In this document: positions 1 to 5,355 of the stretch, piece by piece | How the letters are laid out: each line of letters opens with the position of its first letter | Position numbering within the stretch: the first letter of the stretch is position 1 | Assembly (NCBI GenBank): GCA_002306075.1 | Contig: DBRW01000029.1 | Location: 16,081-21,435, forward strand | Source of the DNA: Synergistaceae bacterium UBA1358 | Lineage (GTDB): Bacteria > Synergistota > Synergistia > Synergistales > Synergistaceae | DNA length: 5,355 nt | Direction of reading: 5' to 3' | Program-made: the position numbers and the translations under genes | Notes under the pieces: model-generated | Seen by the model: the letters and a program-made list of their open reading frames with translations, nothing else | What the model was told of the DNA's origin: nothing | Databases searched by the model: none

Positions 1-800
1 GCATGAAGCAGCGGTCTTTTCGCTTTTTTCGCGTCACCGCCGTATTTTATGTCTCCGATTATAGGATGTCCTACCGCGGCCAGATGGACCCTTGCCTGAT
101 GGGGCCTTCCCGTGACAAGTTCTGCTTCGATTCCGCTCCATCCGCTGCCGGACGATATCCTTCTGTATCTTGTAAGCGCCCTCTGTCCGTCAGGATCTGT
201 CCTGACGGTGTTTGAAGATGGATCTTTAAGGAGCGGGAGATCTATTTCGCCCGAATCTTTCATCCTGCCCCGAACGACGGCCCGGTAGATCTTCTTTATC
301 TTCCTCTCTCTTATCAACTCCGAGAGGTGCCTTAAAGAGGGACCGGTAAGGGCAACTATTACGGCACCCGATGTATTTCTGTCGAGGCGCTGGACTGTGG
401 ATGGGCGAAAGTCGCTCCTTGTCCAGGCAAGCTCAGTCAGAACCCTTGTTATGAGGGAGTCGCCTCCTTTTGTATCGGGCTGGGTGAGCAGCCCCGCAGG
501 CTTGTTTATTATCCAGAGATATTCATCCCGATAAATAGTTTCCAGGCTGTTTTTGACCCTGATCTTAATATCCGGGTCCGGCGTCCTCTGCTCCGGCATC
601 GCATCATCCCACGGGACCTGGAGGAACTGCCCCTCTTCGACCCTTGTGTCAGGTTTGACCTTACGGGCATCCAGACGGACTTCCCCGGTCCGGATGGCCT
701 TCATCACTGCCCCCAGGGGCACCCAGGGCCACATTCCCCTGAGGAGCCTGTCTATGCGCCTGCCCGACTGATCTGCCGTAATGTAAAACTCTTTCGGCAT
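1..800 (-). CDS. RluA-family pseudouridine synthase with S4 domain (C-terminus cut by window edge)
   Basis: This enzyme isomerises uridine to pseudouridine in structured RNA, most likely 23S rRNA as in RluC/RluD. The reading frame is open from ATG at 798-800 to the left edge, giving 266 complete codons with no stop. Residues about 12-64 form an S4 RNA-binding domain (GRRIDRLL, GEVRLDARKVKP). The catalytic motif is QRLDRNTSG at 138-146, with Asp140 as the expected nucleophile. TGRPHQARVHLAAVGHPIIGD at 230-250 is the second family signature, and RPLLHA at the edge is the conserved stretch near the end, so only some 30-50 residues should be missing. AGAGGAAAG just upstream of the ATG serves as ribosome binding site. 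The gene lies 41 bp downstream of the YhaM-like gene with no visible promoter between, so the two are probably co-transcribed. Odd points are Gln for the usual His before RLD, and Pro/Ala in the TGRTHQIR-type motif. The family is certain, but the target uridine cannot be read from sequence. Confidence 0.93.
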   Translation of the reverse strand, partial: MPKEFYITADQSGRRIDRLLRGMWPWVPLGAVMKAIRTGEVRLDARKVKPDTRVEEGQFLQVPWDDAMPEQRTPDPDIKIRVKNSLETIYRDEYLWIINKPAGLLTQPDTKGGDSLITRVLTELAWTRSDFRPSTVQRLDRNTSGAVIVALTGPSLRHLSELIRERKIKKIYRAVVRGRMKDSGEIDLPLLKDPSSNTVRTDPDGQRALTRYRRISSGSGWSGIEAELVTGRPHQARVHLAAVGHPIIGDIKYGGDAKKAKRPLLH

Positions 801-841
801 ACTCTTTCCTCTCTGTCTTGGCGTGCCCCGGCCTTTGGGCG

Positions 842-1867
842 CTACCTTTTCCAGAAACGGCGTCCCGTGGCCGCGTGCCACTGAGATATCGGCTGGTCGT
901 CGGCAAGGTCTTTCACCGAATCCTTCCAGCAGAAGACCCTGAAATCGAGTTCATCGGCGGCGGAAACTATCATGGCCTCGGGCGTGGCGGGAACTACGGG
1001 GGAGCCGAACTCCCTCTGCCCGTGGTGGCTCAGCAGGATATGGGCGAGCTGTAGCCTGATGGAGCTGTCAAGATGCGCTCTCTCCGCAAATTCCATGAAC
1101 ATCGAATACCCTATCGCGATATGGTCAAGGACAGCCCCTTCAAGGGTCATCTCCGGGATCGAACCCATCTTGTAGGACCCAAGTTTGCCGAGGTCGTGAA
1201 GGAGTCCGCCCGCTGTCACTATATCGACGTCTATATCGTAGCCCGACCTTATGAATGAGAGTGCCATCGCCCTGGCGCACTCGGTGACCGACAGCGTATG
1301 CTCCAGAAGTCCGTTCGCGTACGCGTGATGGTGGCTCACGGCTGCCGGCCAGTCGCGGAACTGCTTCCATGTCGTTCCTTCATAAACAGATCTGACGAAT
1401 CCCGCAACTTCAGGGCAGCATGAGGATACGAGCTCCTCGTATCTTTTCAAAAGCTCATCCAGCGCTATCGGCGATCTCGGGAGATACTGCGAAGGGGGGA
1501 ACTTCTCCTGGTCCAGCAGCGTCAGCTTGTTGAAGTTGAACTGTATCTGCCCCCTGAATTCAGTCGTTTTGCCCTCCACTCCCACCGTACAGCCGACAAC
1601 GTTCTTAAGCTTCTCATCGTCCAGCCTTTTCGCAGGTGAGGAGGGATCCGTCTCCGGATCAGACCTGTCGAACCAGACGGCATCCGACCATATCTTCGCC
1701 TCAAGCGTGCCGGATTGGTCCGTCACAGTCATCTCAAAGTACGGTTTCCCGTTTTTGTCATTTTTCTGAAAGAGCGATGATACTACGAATATCGCCTTGA
1801 ATGACGACCCCGATGCCATTTTGCGGATATCCTGGCTGTTTTTCAGCACAGAGCTTGTTTCTGACAT
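842..1867 (-). CDS. yhaM: YhaM-like 3'-5' exoribonuclease (OB-fold plus HD domain)
   Basis: The 341-residue protein has the architecture of Bacillus subtilis YhaM (about 314 aa), a metal-dependent 3'-5' exonuclease that trims RNA and can degrade single-stranded DNA. Residues about 22-120 are an OB-fold nucleic-acid-binding domain (KPYFEMTVTDQSGTLEAKIW at 41-60). The HD phosphohydrolase domain follows, with HHH at 179-181, GLLEH at 186-190, the HD pair in LLHDLGK at 222-228, DHI at 248-250, LSHHGQREFGSP at 279-290 and DELD at 305-308. The C-terminus TGRRFWKR also fits the family. I chose ATG at 1865-1867 because AAGGAAG lies about 7 bp upstream. An in-frame ATG at 1948 would add 27 residues unlike the family and lacks such a site. 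An Asp/Ser/Pro-rich stretch at 66-89 looks like an insertion in the OB-fold. It is probably the first gene of a unit with the downstream pseudouridine synthase. The exact substrate is inferred from the family. Confidence 0.9.
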   Translation of the reverse strand: MSETSSVLKNSQDIRKMASGSSFKAIFVVSSLFQKNDKNGKPYFEMTVTDQSGTLEAKIWSDAVWFDRSDPETDPSSPAKRLDDEKLKNVVGCTVGVEGKTTEFRGQIQFNFNKLTLLDQEKFPPSQYLPRSPIALDELLKRYEELVSSCCPEVAGFVRSVYEGTTWKQFRDWPAAVSHHHAYANGLLEHTLSVTECARAMALSFIRSGYDIDVDIVTAGGLLHDLGKLGSYKMGSIPEMTLEGAVLDHIAIGYSMFMEFAERAHLDSSIRLQLAHILLSHHGQREFGSPVVPATPEAMIVSAADELDFRVFCWKDSVKDLADDQPISQWHAATGRRFWKR

Positions 1868-1873
1868 TTTTAT

Positions 1874-1882
1874 CTTCCTTCC
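1874..1882 (-). promoter_or_regulatory. Ribosome binding site that sets the YhaM-like start
   Basis: On the minus strand this reads GGAAGGAAG, ending 6 bp before ATG at 1867. It supports this start over the upstream in-frame ATG at 1948. Confidence 0.75.
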
Positions 1883-1912
1883 GGTGCATATCTGCTTCAA
1901 AGATCCTATCCA

Positions 1913-1941
1913 ATAATAGACGTTTAAGCCGACTATTGAAA
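1913..1941 (-). promoter_or_regulatory. Candidate sigma-70 promoter for the yhaM-like/rluA-like unit
   Basis: On the minus strand, TATTAT (1913-1918) is a 5/6 match to the -10 box. TTTCAA (1936-1941) is a weak -35 match at an ideal 17-bp spacing. Transcription would begin near 1906 and give a leader of about 40 nt. The call rests on position and the -10 box, since the -35 matches only 3 of 6. Confidence 0.35.
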
Positions 1942-1983
1942 GGGGCAAAGCATTGTCCGTACCGCTGATATATCATTTTTCCC

Positions 1984-2012
1984 TGTTACTATCTGCTTTT
2001 TTTGTGTATAAT
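1984..2012 (+). promoter_or_regulatory. Candidate promoter for the aminotransferase gene
   Basis: A perfect -10 box TATAAT lies at 2007-2012 in an AT-rich stretch. No good TTGACA-like -35 is present at 16-18 bp. The hexamer at the 17-bp position (1984-1989) reads TGTTAC, so the promoter may rely on the -10 box or on an activator. The predicted start near 2019 gives a leader of about 63 nt containing a hairpin. The region is shared with a divergent promoter on the other strand. Confidence 0.5.
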
Positions 2013-2021
2013 GACTATGCG

Positions 2022-2043
2022 GTCTCTTTCACAAGAAAGGGAC
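2022..2043 (+). promoter_or_regulatory. Leader hairpin upstream of the aminotransferase
   Basis: GTCTCTTTC (2022-2030) pairs with GAAAGGGAC (2035-2043) across a 4-nt ACAA loop, giving 9 bp with one G-U pair. It would lie at the very 5' end of the transcript from the TATAAT at 2007. The first T-tract begins only 7 nt after the stem (2051-2056), so it is not a standard intrinsic terminator. It may stabilise the 5' end or mask the AAAGGGA Shine-Dalgarno-like sequence in its 3' arm. Function is inferred. Confidence 0.35.
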
Positions 2044-2068
2044 AAATATGTTTTTTCAATATTTTTTT

Positions 2069-2074
2069 GGAGGG
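2069..2074 (+). promoter_or_regulatory. Strong ribosome binding site that sets the aminotransferase start
   Basis: GGAGGG lies 7 bp before ATG at 2082. This decides the start, because the frame stays open upstream to an ATG at 1953 that lies before the predicted promoter and encodes a stretch unlike the family. Confidence 0.85.
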
Positions 2075-2081
2075 ATCTGCT

Positions 2082-3290
2082 ATGAGTTCGGTAAACTGGA
2101 ATGCAAGACTTTCGGATATAGCCCTTAACGTCAAACCTTCACCCATCAGGGCTCTTATGAAATATACAAAGACCCCCGGCGTGATATCTTTTGCGGGCGG
2201 CAACCCCGACCCTGCCGTTTTCCCCGTTGCTGAGTTCTCTGAAGCTTCCGTGATCCTTGCGCGTGAAGGCAGAGATGTGCTGCAGTACGGAGCAACGGAC
2301 GGATATGCGCCGCTCAAGGAATACATAGCAAAATGGATGGCCCCTAGGATGGGTCGTGAGACAAAGCCGGAAGAGATGCTGATCACGACCGGATCTCAGG
2401 AAGGGATGGACCTTCTCTGCAGCGTTCTGCTTAACGACGGCGACACTATAATCGTCGAAGGCCCCACATATCCCGGTGCCATACACGCCATGAGGAACCG
2501 CGGTGCACGTTTCCTTACCGTTCCCTGCGACAAGGACGGACTTTGCGTCGACCTGCTGCCCGGCATCATCGAACAGGGACGCAAGGACGGACACAAGATA
2601 AAGTTCATCTACACGATAGTGAACTTCCAGAACCCATCGGGATCCACCCTTTCCGAGGAGCGCAGGGCGAAGCTGCTCGACATCGCAGAAAAGTACGATC
2701 TCATCATCTTCGAGGACGACCCCTACGGACACCTGCGTTACACCGGTAAACACGTACCGACTATCTTCTCAATGGATAAAAAACAGAGCGGAAGGGTCGT
2801 CTACGCCTGCTCCTTCTCCAAGATACTGGCCCCCGGCACACGTGTGGCATGGATAGTCGGAGATCCCGAACTTATGCAGAAGATCGTCATGATCAAGCAG
2901 GGCACGAACCTCTGCTCAAGCGTCGTTGCGCAGGCATTGGTCTATGAATACTGCAGGCTCGGTCACCTTGACGGATTCCTCCCCAAGATCATCGCCCACT
3001 ATGCAAAGAAACGTGACGCCATGGAAGCCGGATTCAAGAAACATCTGCCGTCCAACACGATCTACAATACTCCGGAAGGCGGCTTTTTCTTCTGGCTGCA
3101 GGTCCCCGGAGTTGACTCGACGGCCCTCTTCATGAAAGCGATCGAACACGGAGTCGCGTTCGTTACCGGTCCGTCCTTCTTCGTAGACGGTTCGGGAATC
3201 GATTTCATGCGCACATGCTTCACGTTCGCACAGCCGGAAGAGCTCGAAGAAGGAGCAAAACGCCTCGGAGAAGCGATCAAGGCTCTTTAA
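2082..3290 (+). CDS. PLP-dependent fold-type I aminotransferase, LysN / 2-aminoadipate transaminase-like
   Basis: The 402-residue cytosolic enzyme moves an amino group between an amino acid and a 2-oxo acid using pyridoxal phosphate. Cofactor-site residues are visible in order: TTGSQEGMD at 102-110 (phosphate loop), Tyr130 in GPTYPGA, Asn184 in FQNPSG, Asp212/Tyr215 in EDDPYGHLRY, the Schiff-base lysine Lys247 in SFSKILAPGTRVAW with Arg254, and Arg377 in FMRTCF, which should hold the substrate carboxylate. Length and motifs match the LysN/kynurenine-aminotransferase-II-like group, also seen as the C-terminal half of MocR regulators. Here no N-terminal GntR helix-turn-helix domain is present. 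This group includes enzymes acting on 2-aminoadipate, branched-chain and aromatic amino acids, so the substrate is unresolved. The gene has its own -10 box and ribosome binding site upstream and a strong terminator 25 bp downstream, so it appears monocistronic. In an amino-acid fermenter it could feed amino acids into oxo-acid catabolism, which is inference. Confidence 0.93.
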   Translation: MSSVNWNARLSDIALNVKPSPIRALMKYTKTPGVISFAGGNPDPAVFPVAEFSEASVILAREGRDVLQYGATDGYAPLKEYIAKWMAPRMGRETKPEEMLITTGSQEGMDLLCSVLLNDGDTIIVEGPTYPGAIHAMRNRGARFLTVPCDKDGLCVDLLPGIIEQGRKDGHKIKFIYTIVNFQNPSGSTLSEERRAKLLDIAEKYDLIIFEDDPYGHLRYTGKHVPTIFSMDKKQSGRVVYACSFSKILAPGTRVAWIVGDPELMQKIVMIKQGTNLCSSVVAQALVYEYCRLGHLDGFLPKIIAHYAKKRDAMEAGFKKHLPSNTIYNTPEGGFFFWLQVPGVDSTALFMKAIEHGVAFVTGPSFFVDGSGIDFMRTCFTFAQPEELEEGAKRLGEAIKAL

Positions 3291-3315
3291 ACATACGTTT
3301 CGTAAGCATGAACAG

Positions 3316-3350
3316 GGCGGCCTTCAGTACGGAGGCCGCCTTTTCTTTTT
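3316..3350 (+). terminator. Intrinsic terminator after the aminotransferase
   Basis: GGCGGCCTTC (3316-3325) pairs with GGAGGCCGCC (3331-3340), a 10-bp GC-rich stem with one G-U pair and an AGTAC loop. TTTTCTTTTT follows directly at 3341-3350. It starts 25 bp after the stop codon and separates this transcript from mnmE. Confidence 0.93.
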
Positions 3351-3381
3351 CGTGCAGCGGCGGCGTCAAAGCCGGCAGCCG

Positions 3382-3411
3382 TTGATACAACGATCAGAAG
3401 AAGATTATAAT
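3382..3411 (+). promoter_or_regulatory. Sigma-70-type promoter of mnmE
   Basis: TTGATA (3382-3387, 5/6 match to the -35 box) and a perfect TATAAT (3406-3411) are separated by 18 bp. Transcription should start near 3418, leaving a leader of only about 18 nt that contains the ribosome binding site. Its place just after the upstream terminator supports independent expression of mnmE. Confidence 0.8.
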
Positions 3412-3435
3412 GGAGAGACAGAAGGGGGCGGGACC

Positions 3436-4800
3436 ATGGAGGACATCATCACCGCGATCGCCACAGCGTGGGGAGAGGGCGGCATAGCAGTAGTAAGGCT
3501 TTCCGGAGAGGGTTCGGTGGAGCTCGCCGATAAAATATTTAAAGGAAAGAAAAAGCTCGCGGATATGCCGGCCCGTTTCCTCACACTTGGAAGACTGCGG
3601 TCGGCCGAAGGGGACTTCTTCGACGAGGTCCTGGCCGTAAGGTTTGAAAAAGGCGCGAGCTACACGGCCGAGGAAAGTGTCGAGTTTCACTGCCACGGCG
3701 GACTGCTGCCAGCACAGAAGTGCATCGAACAGCTGTGCGCTGCCGGTGCCAGGCTGGCACAGCCCGGAGAGTTCACCCGCAGGGCCTTCGTAAACGGCAG
3801 GATCGACCTGTCCCAGGCCGAGGCGGTGCTCGGGATCATCCGCTCAGAGAGCGACGAAGCTCTTTACGCCTCATCAAGGACCATCCAGGGAGCCTTTGCA
3901 GAAAAACTGAAGGGCCTGTTTGACAGGATGACCGAACTTGCTGCTTTCCTGGAGGTCGATCTGGACTTTCCCGAAGAGGATGAGGGTTACATAGCGAGGG
4001 ACAAATGCGAAAAACGCCTCGACGGTCTGATCGAAGAGGGAGAGGCGATACTGGACGACTGCCGTTCCGGACTGATCCTGAGAGAGGGCATCAGGACCGC
4101 CATAATAGGCCGCCCCAATGTCGGCAAGTCATCGCTTCTCAATGCGCTGTTAAAAGAAGAAAGGGCTATCGTCACCCCCGTTCCCGGTACTACCAGGGAC
4201 AGGATCGAGGAGACCTTTATACACAAGGGGATACCGATAAGGATCATAGACACGGCAGGCATCCGCGATACCGAAGACGAGGTCGAGTGCATCGGCGTCA
4301 GCCAGTCTATAAGGTCAATGGCAGAGGCGGATCTCCGCGTCTGGGTGATTGACGCAGGAGATGAGCTTACTGACGAAGAGACGGAACTGGGCAGAAGGGC
4401 AGCTTCCATGAAACATATAATCGTGCTTAACAAAAGCGACATGCCGCAAAAGACTTCGGCAGAACAGTTAAAAAGGATCTTCCCTTCCAGCAGGATAGTC
4501 TCCGTCTCCGCTCTTAAGTCAGACGGAATAGAGGATCTTAAGGACATAATGGTAAACGAGATCACGGGAGGCAAAAAGGTGTCGGGGGGCTTCGGCGTTA
4601 CATCGAGGCAGATCGAGTGCCTGTCGGCGACCCTGTCGTCATTGAGGGAGACGAAGAAAATCATCGCAGAGGGGCTCGGGGACGACCTCGCGATCACATG
4701 CCTCTCTGACGCAAGGTCTTCGATAGCGAAGCTCCTTGGGATCGATGTCACTGAAAACCTTCTTGACACGGTATTTTCCAAGTTTTGTGTCGGCAAGTAG
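3436..4800 (+). CDS. mnmE: tRNA uridine-5-carboxymethylaminomethyl modification GTPase MnmE (TrmE)
   Basis: MnmE works with MnmG to install the (carboxymethyl)aminomethyl group at C5 of wobble uridine 34 in certain tRNAs. The 454-residue protein equals the usual family length. Residues 1-120 form the N-terminal formyl-THF-binding/dimerisation domain (IAVVRLSG at 17-24, EFHCHGG at 83-89, QPGEFTRRAFVNGRIDLSQA at 109-128). The G domain is inserted in the helical domain: G1 GRPNVGKS at 225-232, G2/K-loop PGTTRD at 250-255, G3 DTAG at 272-275, G4 NKSD at 332-335 and G5 SAL at 358-360. The C-terminus FCVGK keeps the essential cysteine (Cys451) of the FC[IV]GK motif. ATG at 3436 is chosen because AAGGGGG lies 7 bp upstream and the protein then begins where the family does. 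The frame is open further upstream, but that stretch overlaps the promoter. The gene has its own promoter and a terminator 37 bp downstream, and no mnmG is in view. All key residues are intact. Confidence 0.98.
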   Translation: MEDIITAIATAWGEGGIAVVRLSGEGSVELADKIFKGKKKLADMPARFLTLGRLRSAEGDFFDEVLAVRFEKGASYTAEESVEFHCHGGLLPAQKCIEQLCAAGARLAQPGEFTRRAFVNGRIDLSQAEAVLGIIRSESDEALYASSRTIQGAFAEKLKGLFDRMTELAAFLEVDLDFPEEDEGYIARDKCEKRLDGLIEEGEAILDDCRSGLILREGIRTAIIGRPNVGKSSLLNALLKEERAIVTPVPGTTRDRIEETFIHKGIPIRIIDTAGIRDTEDEVECIGVSQSIRSMAEADLRVWVIDAGDELTDEETELGRRAASMKHIIVLNKSDMPQKTSAEQLKRIFPSSRIVSVSALKSDGIEDLKDIMVNEITGGKKVSGGFGVTSRQIECLSATLSSLRETKKIIAEGLGDDLAITCLSDARSSIAKLLGIDVTENLLDTVFSKFCVGK

Positions 4801-4832
4801 ATAGGGGATATTTTTTCCAAAAAACGATCAGG

Positions 4833-4867
4833 ATAAAATCAAGGGGGGCAGATCTGCCCCCCTTGAT
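4833..4867 (-). terminator. Same hairpin as probable terminator of convergent proS
   Basis: Read on the minus strand, the stem begins 35 bp after the proS stop and is followed by TTTATCC, a short, weak U-tract. A second run of six T on this strand comes further on (4819-4824). The symmetric stem between two convergent genes suggests a shared two-way terminator. The minus direction is less certain because of the poor U-tract. Confidence 0.6.
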
Positions 4868-4876
4868 CAGTTTTTT
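4838..4876 (+). terminator. Intrinsic terminator of mnmE
   Basis: ATCAAGGGGGGCA (4838-4850) pairs perfectly with TGCCCCCCTTGAT (4855-4867), a 13-bp stem with a GATC loop. It is followed by CAG and six T residues (4871-4876). The stem lies 37 bp after the mnmE stop codon. Confidence 0.88.
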
Positions 4877-4902
4877 ATGTCAGATCACGATTCGTACCGA
4901 AA

Positions 4903-5355
4903 CTAGTAAGCCTTCGCGAAAATGGCTTTACGGGCTCCCTCTTTTCCGGTGTAGAAACATCTGCCTCTCTCGTCAGAGTACTCGAGCGGGTAGCATCTCG
5001 GTGTCGCGCCTGTCGCTTCCTTGATGGCCTTTTCATCCTCTTTGCTTCCCTCGAAGAATACCTCGACGAAGCCTCCCTTAGTCTCCAGGATCTCCTTGAA
5101 CTCAGCCATGCCTGACGCATGGAATGTGTTCTCCTGCCTGAACTTCAGCGCCTTGTCAAAGAGGTTTTTCTGAATATCGTCAAGAAGTTCCGGGATGCGT
5201 TTTTCAAGATCTTCCCAAACAATATCGACCTTCTCTCCGGTGTCCCTGCGAACTACTTTGACCTTTCCGGCCGCATATTCCTTCTCTCCGAGCTCCAGGC
5301 GAAGCGGTACGCCCTTCTGGAGATGGAAGAAAAACCTGTCGCCCGGGCGAAGATG
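4903..5355 (-). CDS. proS: Prolyl-tRNA synthetase, archaeal/eukaryotic type, C-terminal part (N-terminus beyond window)
   Basis: ProRS charges tRNA-Pro with proline in the cytosol. The frame is open from the right edge to TAG at 4903-4905, showing the last 150 residues of a protein that in this type is usually around 480 residues. The visible part starts in the anticodon-binding domain (GVPLRLELG at about 15-23, VVRRDTGEKVDIVWEDL at about 34-50). It continues through the helical linker (LLDDIQKNLFDKALKFRQENT) into the extra C-terminal domain (EFKEILETKGGFVE, ATGATPRCYPLEY) and ends with FAKAY. The C-terminal domain and FAKAY ending identify the archaeal/eukaryotic-like form, not the E. coli-like form with an inserted editing domain. 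The zinc-binding cysteines typical of this domain are largely replaced (FFEGSKEDE and CFYTGK in place of Cys-containing stretches). The ATG at 5109 is internal, not a start. The gene converges on mnmE and probably shares its terminator. Confidence 0.95.
   Translation of the reverse strand, partial: HLRPGDRFFFHLQKGVPLRLELGEKEYAAGKVKVVRRDTGEKVDIVWEDLEKRIPELLDDIQKNLFDKALKFRQENTFHASGMAEFKEILETKGGFVEVFFEGSKEDEKAIKEATGATPRCYPLEYSDERGRCFYTGKEGARKAIFAKAY

Noticed and set aside
801..841. Short GC-rich inverted repeat (GCCC/GGGC) between the YhaM-like and pseudouridine synthase genes.
   Set aside because: The stem is only about 4 bp and has no T-tract, so it is not supported as a terminator.
1868..1948. 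Possible 27-residue N-terminal extension of the YhaM-like protein from ATG at 1948.
   Set aside because: It overlaps the candidate promoter, lacks a good ribosome binding site, and the internal ATG at 1867 has one.
1953..2081. Possible 43-residue N-terminal extension of the aminotransferase from ATG at 1953.
   Set aside because: It starts upstream of the predicted -10 box, its hydrophobic sequence is unlike the family, and GGAGGG at 2069 points to ATG 2082.
2139..2753. 204-codon open frame on the minus strand inside the aminotransferase gene.
   Set aside because: It lies wholly antisense to conserved PLP-binding motifs and shows no family-like motif of its own.
3352..3435. Possible 28-residue N-terminal extension of MnmE.
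   Set aside because: The stretch contains the TTGATA/TATAAT promoter, and MnmE proteins begin close to the MEDIITAIAT residues encoded from 3436.
3987..4820. 277-codon open frame on the minus strand across the 3' part of mnmE.
   Set aside because: It is antisense to the intact GTPase domain, its translation is Ser/Ile-rich with no recognisable motif, and it would run through the mnmE end. It is a shadow of biased codon use.
4811..4824. TTTTTTCCAAAAAA inverted repeat just after mnmE.
   Set aside because: The 2-nt centre does not allow a stable hairpin, and the AT-only arms are weak; the strong palindrome at 4838 explains termination.

Overview
This window looks like chromosomal housekeeping DNA from an anaerobic, amino-acid-using bacterium with moderately high GC (judged by eye). 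The combination of an archaeal/eukaryotic-type prolyl-tRNA synthetase, a YhaM-type OB-HD exonuclease, an RluA-family pseudouridine synthase with an S4 domain, a stand-alone LysN-like aminotransferase and GGAGG-type ribosome binding sites fits Synergistota or a neighbouring deep-branching group. That placement is an inference from memory of gene types, not a search result. I see no mobile elements, CRISPR array, tRNA, rRNA or phage genes.

Layout. Minus strand, 1-1867: a two-gene unit read right to left. A YhaM-like 3'-5' exoribonuclease (842-1867) is followed after 41 bp by an RluA-family 23S rRNA-type pseudouridine synthase (800 down to the left edge, C-terminus missing). Positions 1868-2081 form a divergent promoter region with a candidate promoter on each strand and, on the plus side, a leader hairpin. 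Plus strand, 2082-3290: a complete fold-type I PLP aminotransferase that ends in a strong intrinsic terminator (3316-3350). Plus strand, 3436-4800: a complete mnmE with its own near-consensus promoter (3382-3411). Positions 4801-4902 hold a perfect 30-bp palindrome that acts as the mnmE terminator and probably also as the terminator of the convergent proS. Minus strand, 4903 to the right edge: the C-terminal 150 residues of ProRS.

How the genes relate. Four of the five genes serve RNA metabolism or translation: RNA trimming (YhaM-like), rRNA pseudouridylation (RluA family), tRNA wobble-uridine modification (MnmE) and tRNA-Pro charging (ProS). The aminotransferase is a separate, monocistronic metabolic gene between them. 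I found no convincing undescribed multi-gene system. The observations most worth a second look are an aromatic-rich short reading frame with its own Shine-Dalgarno inside a hairpin just upstream of the aminotransferase, and the loss of most zinc-ligand cysteines at the ProRS C-terminus.
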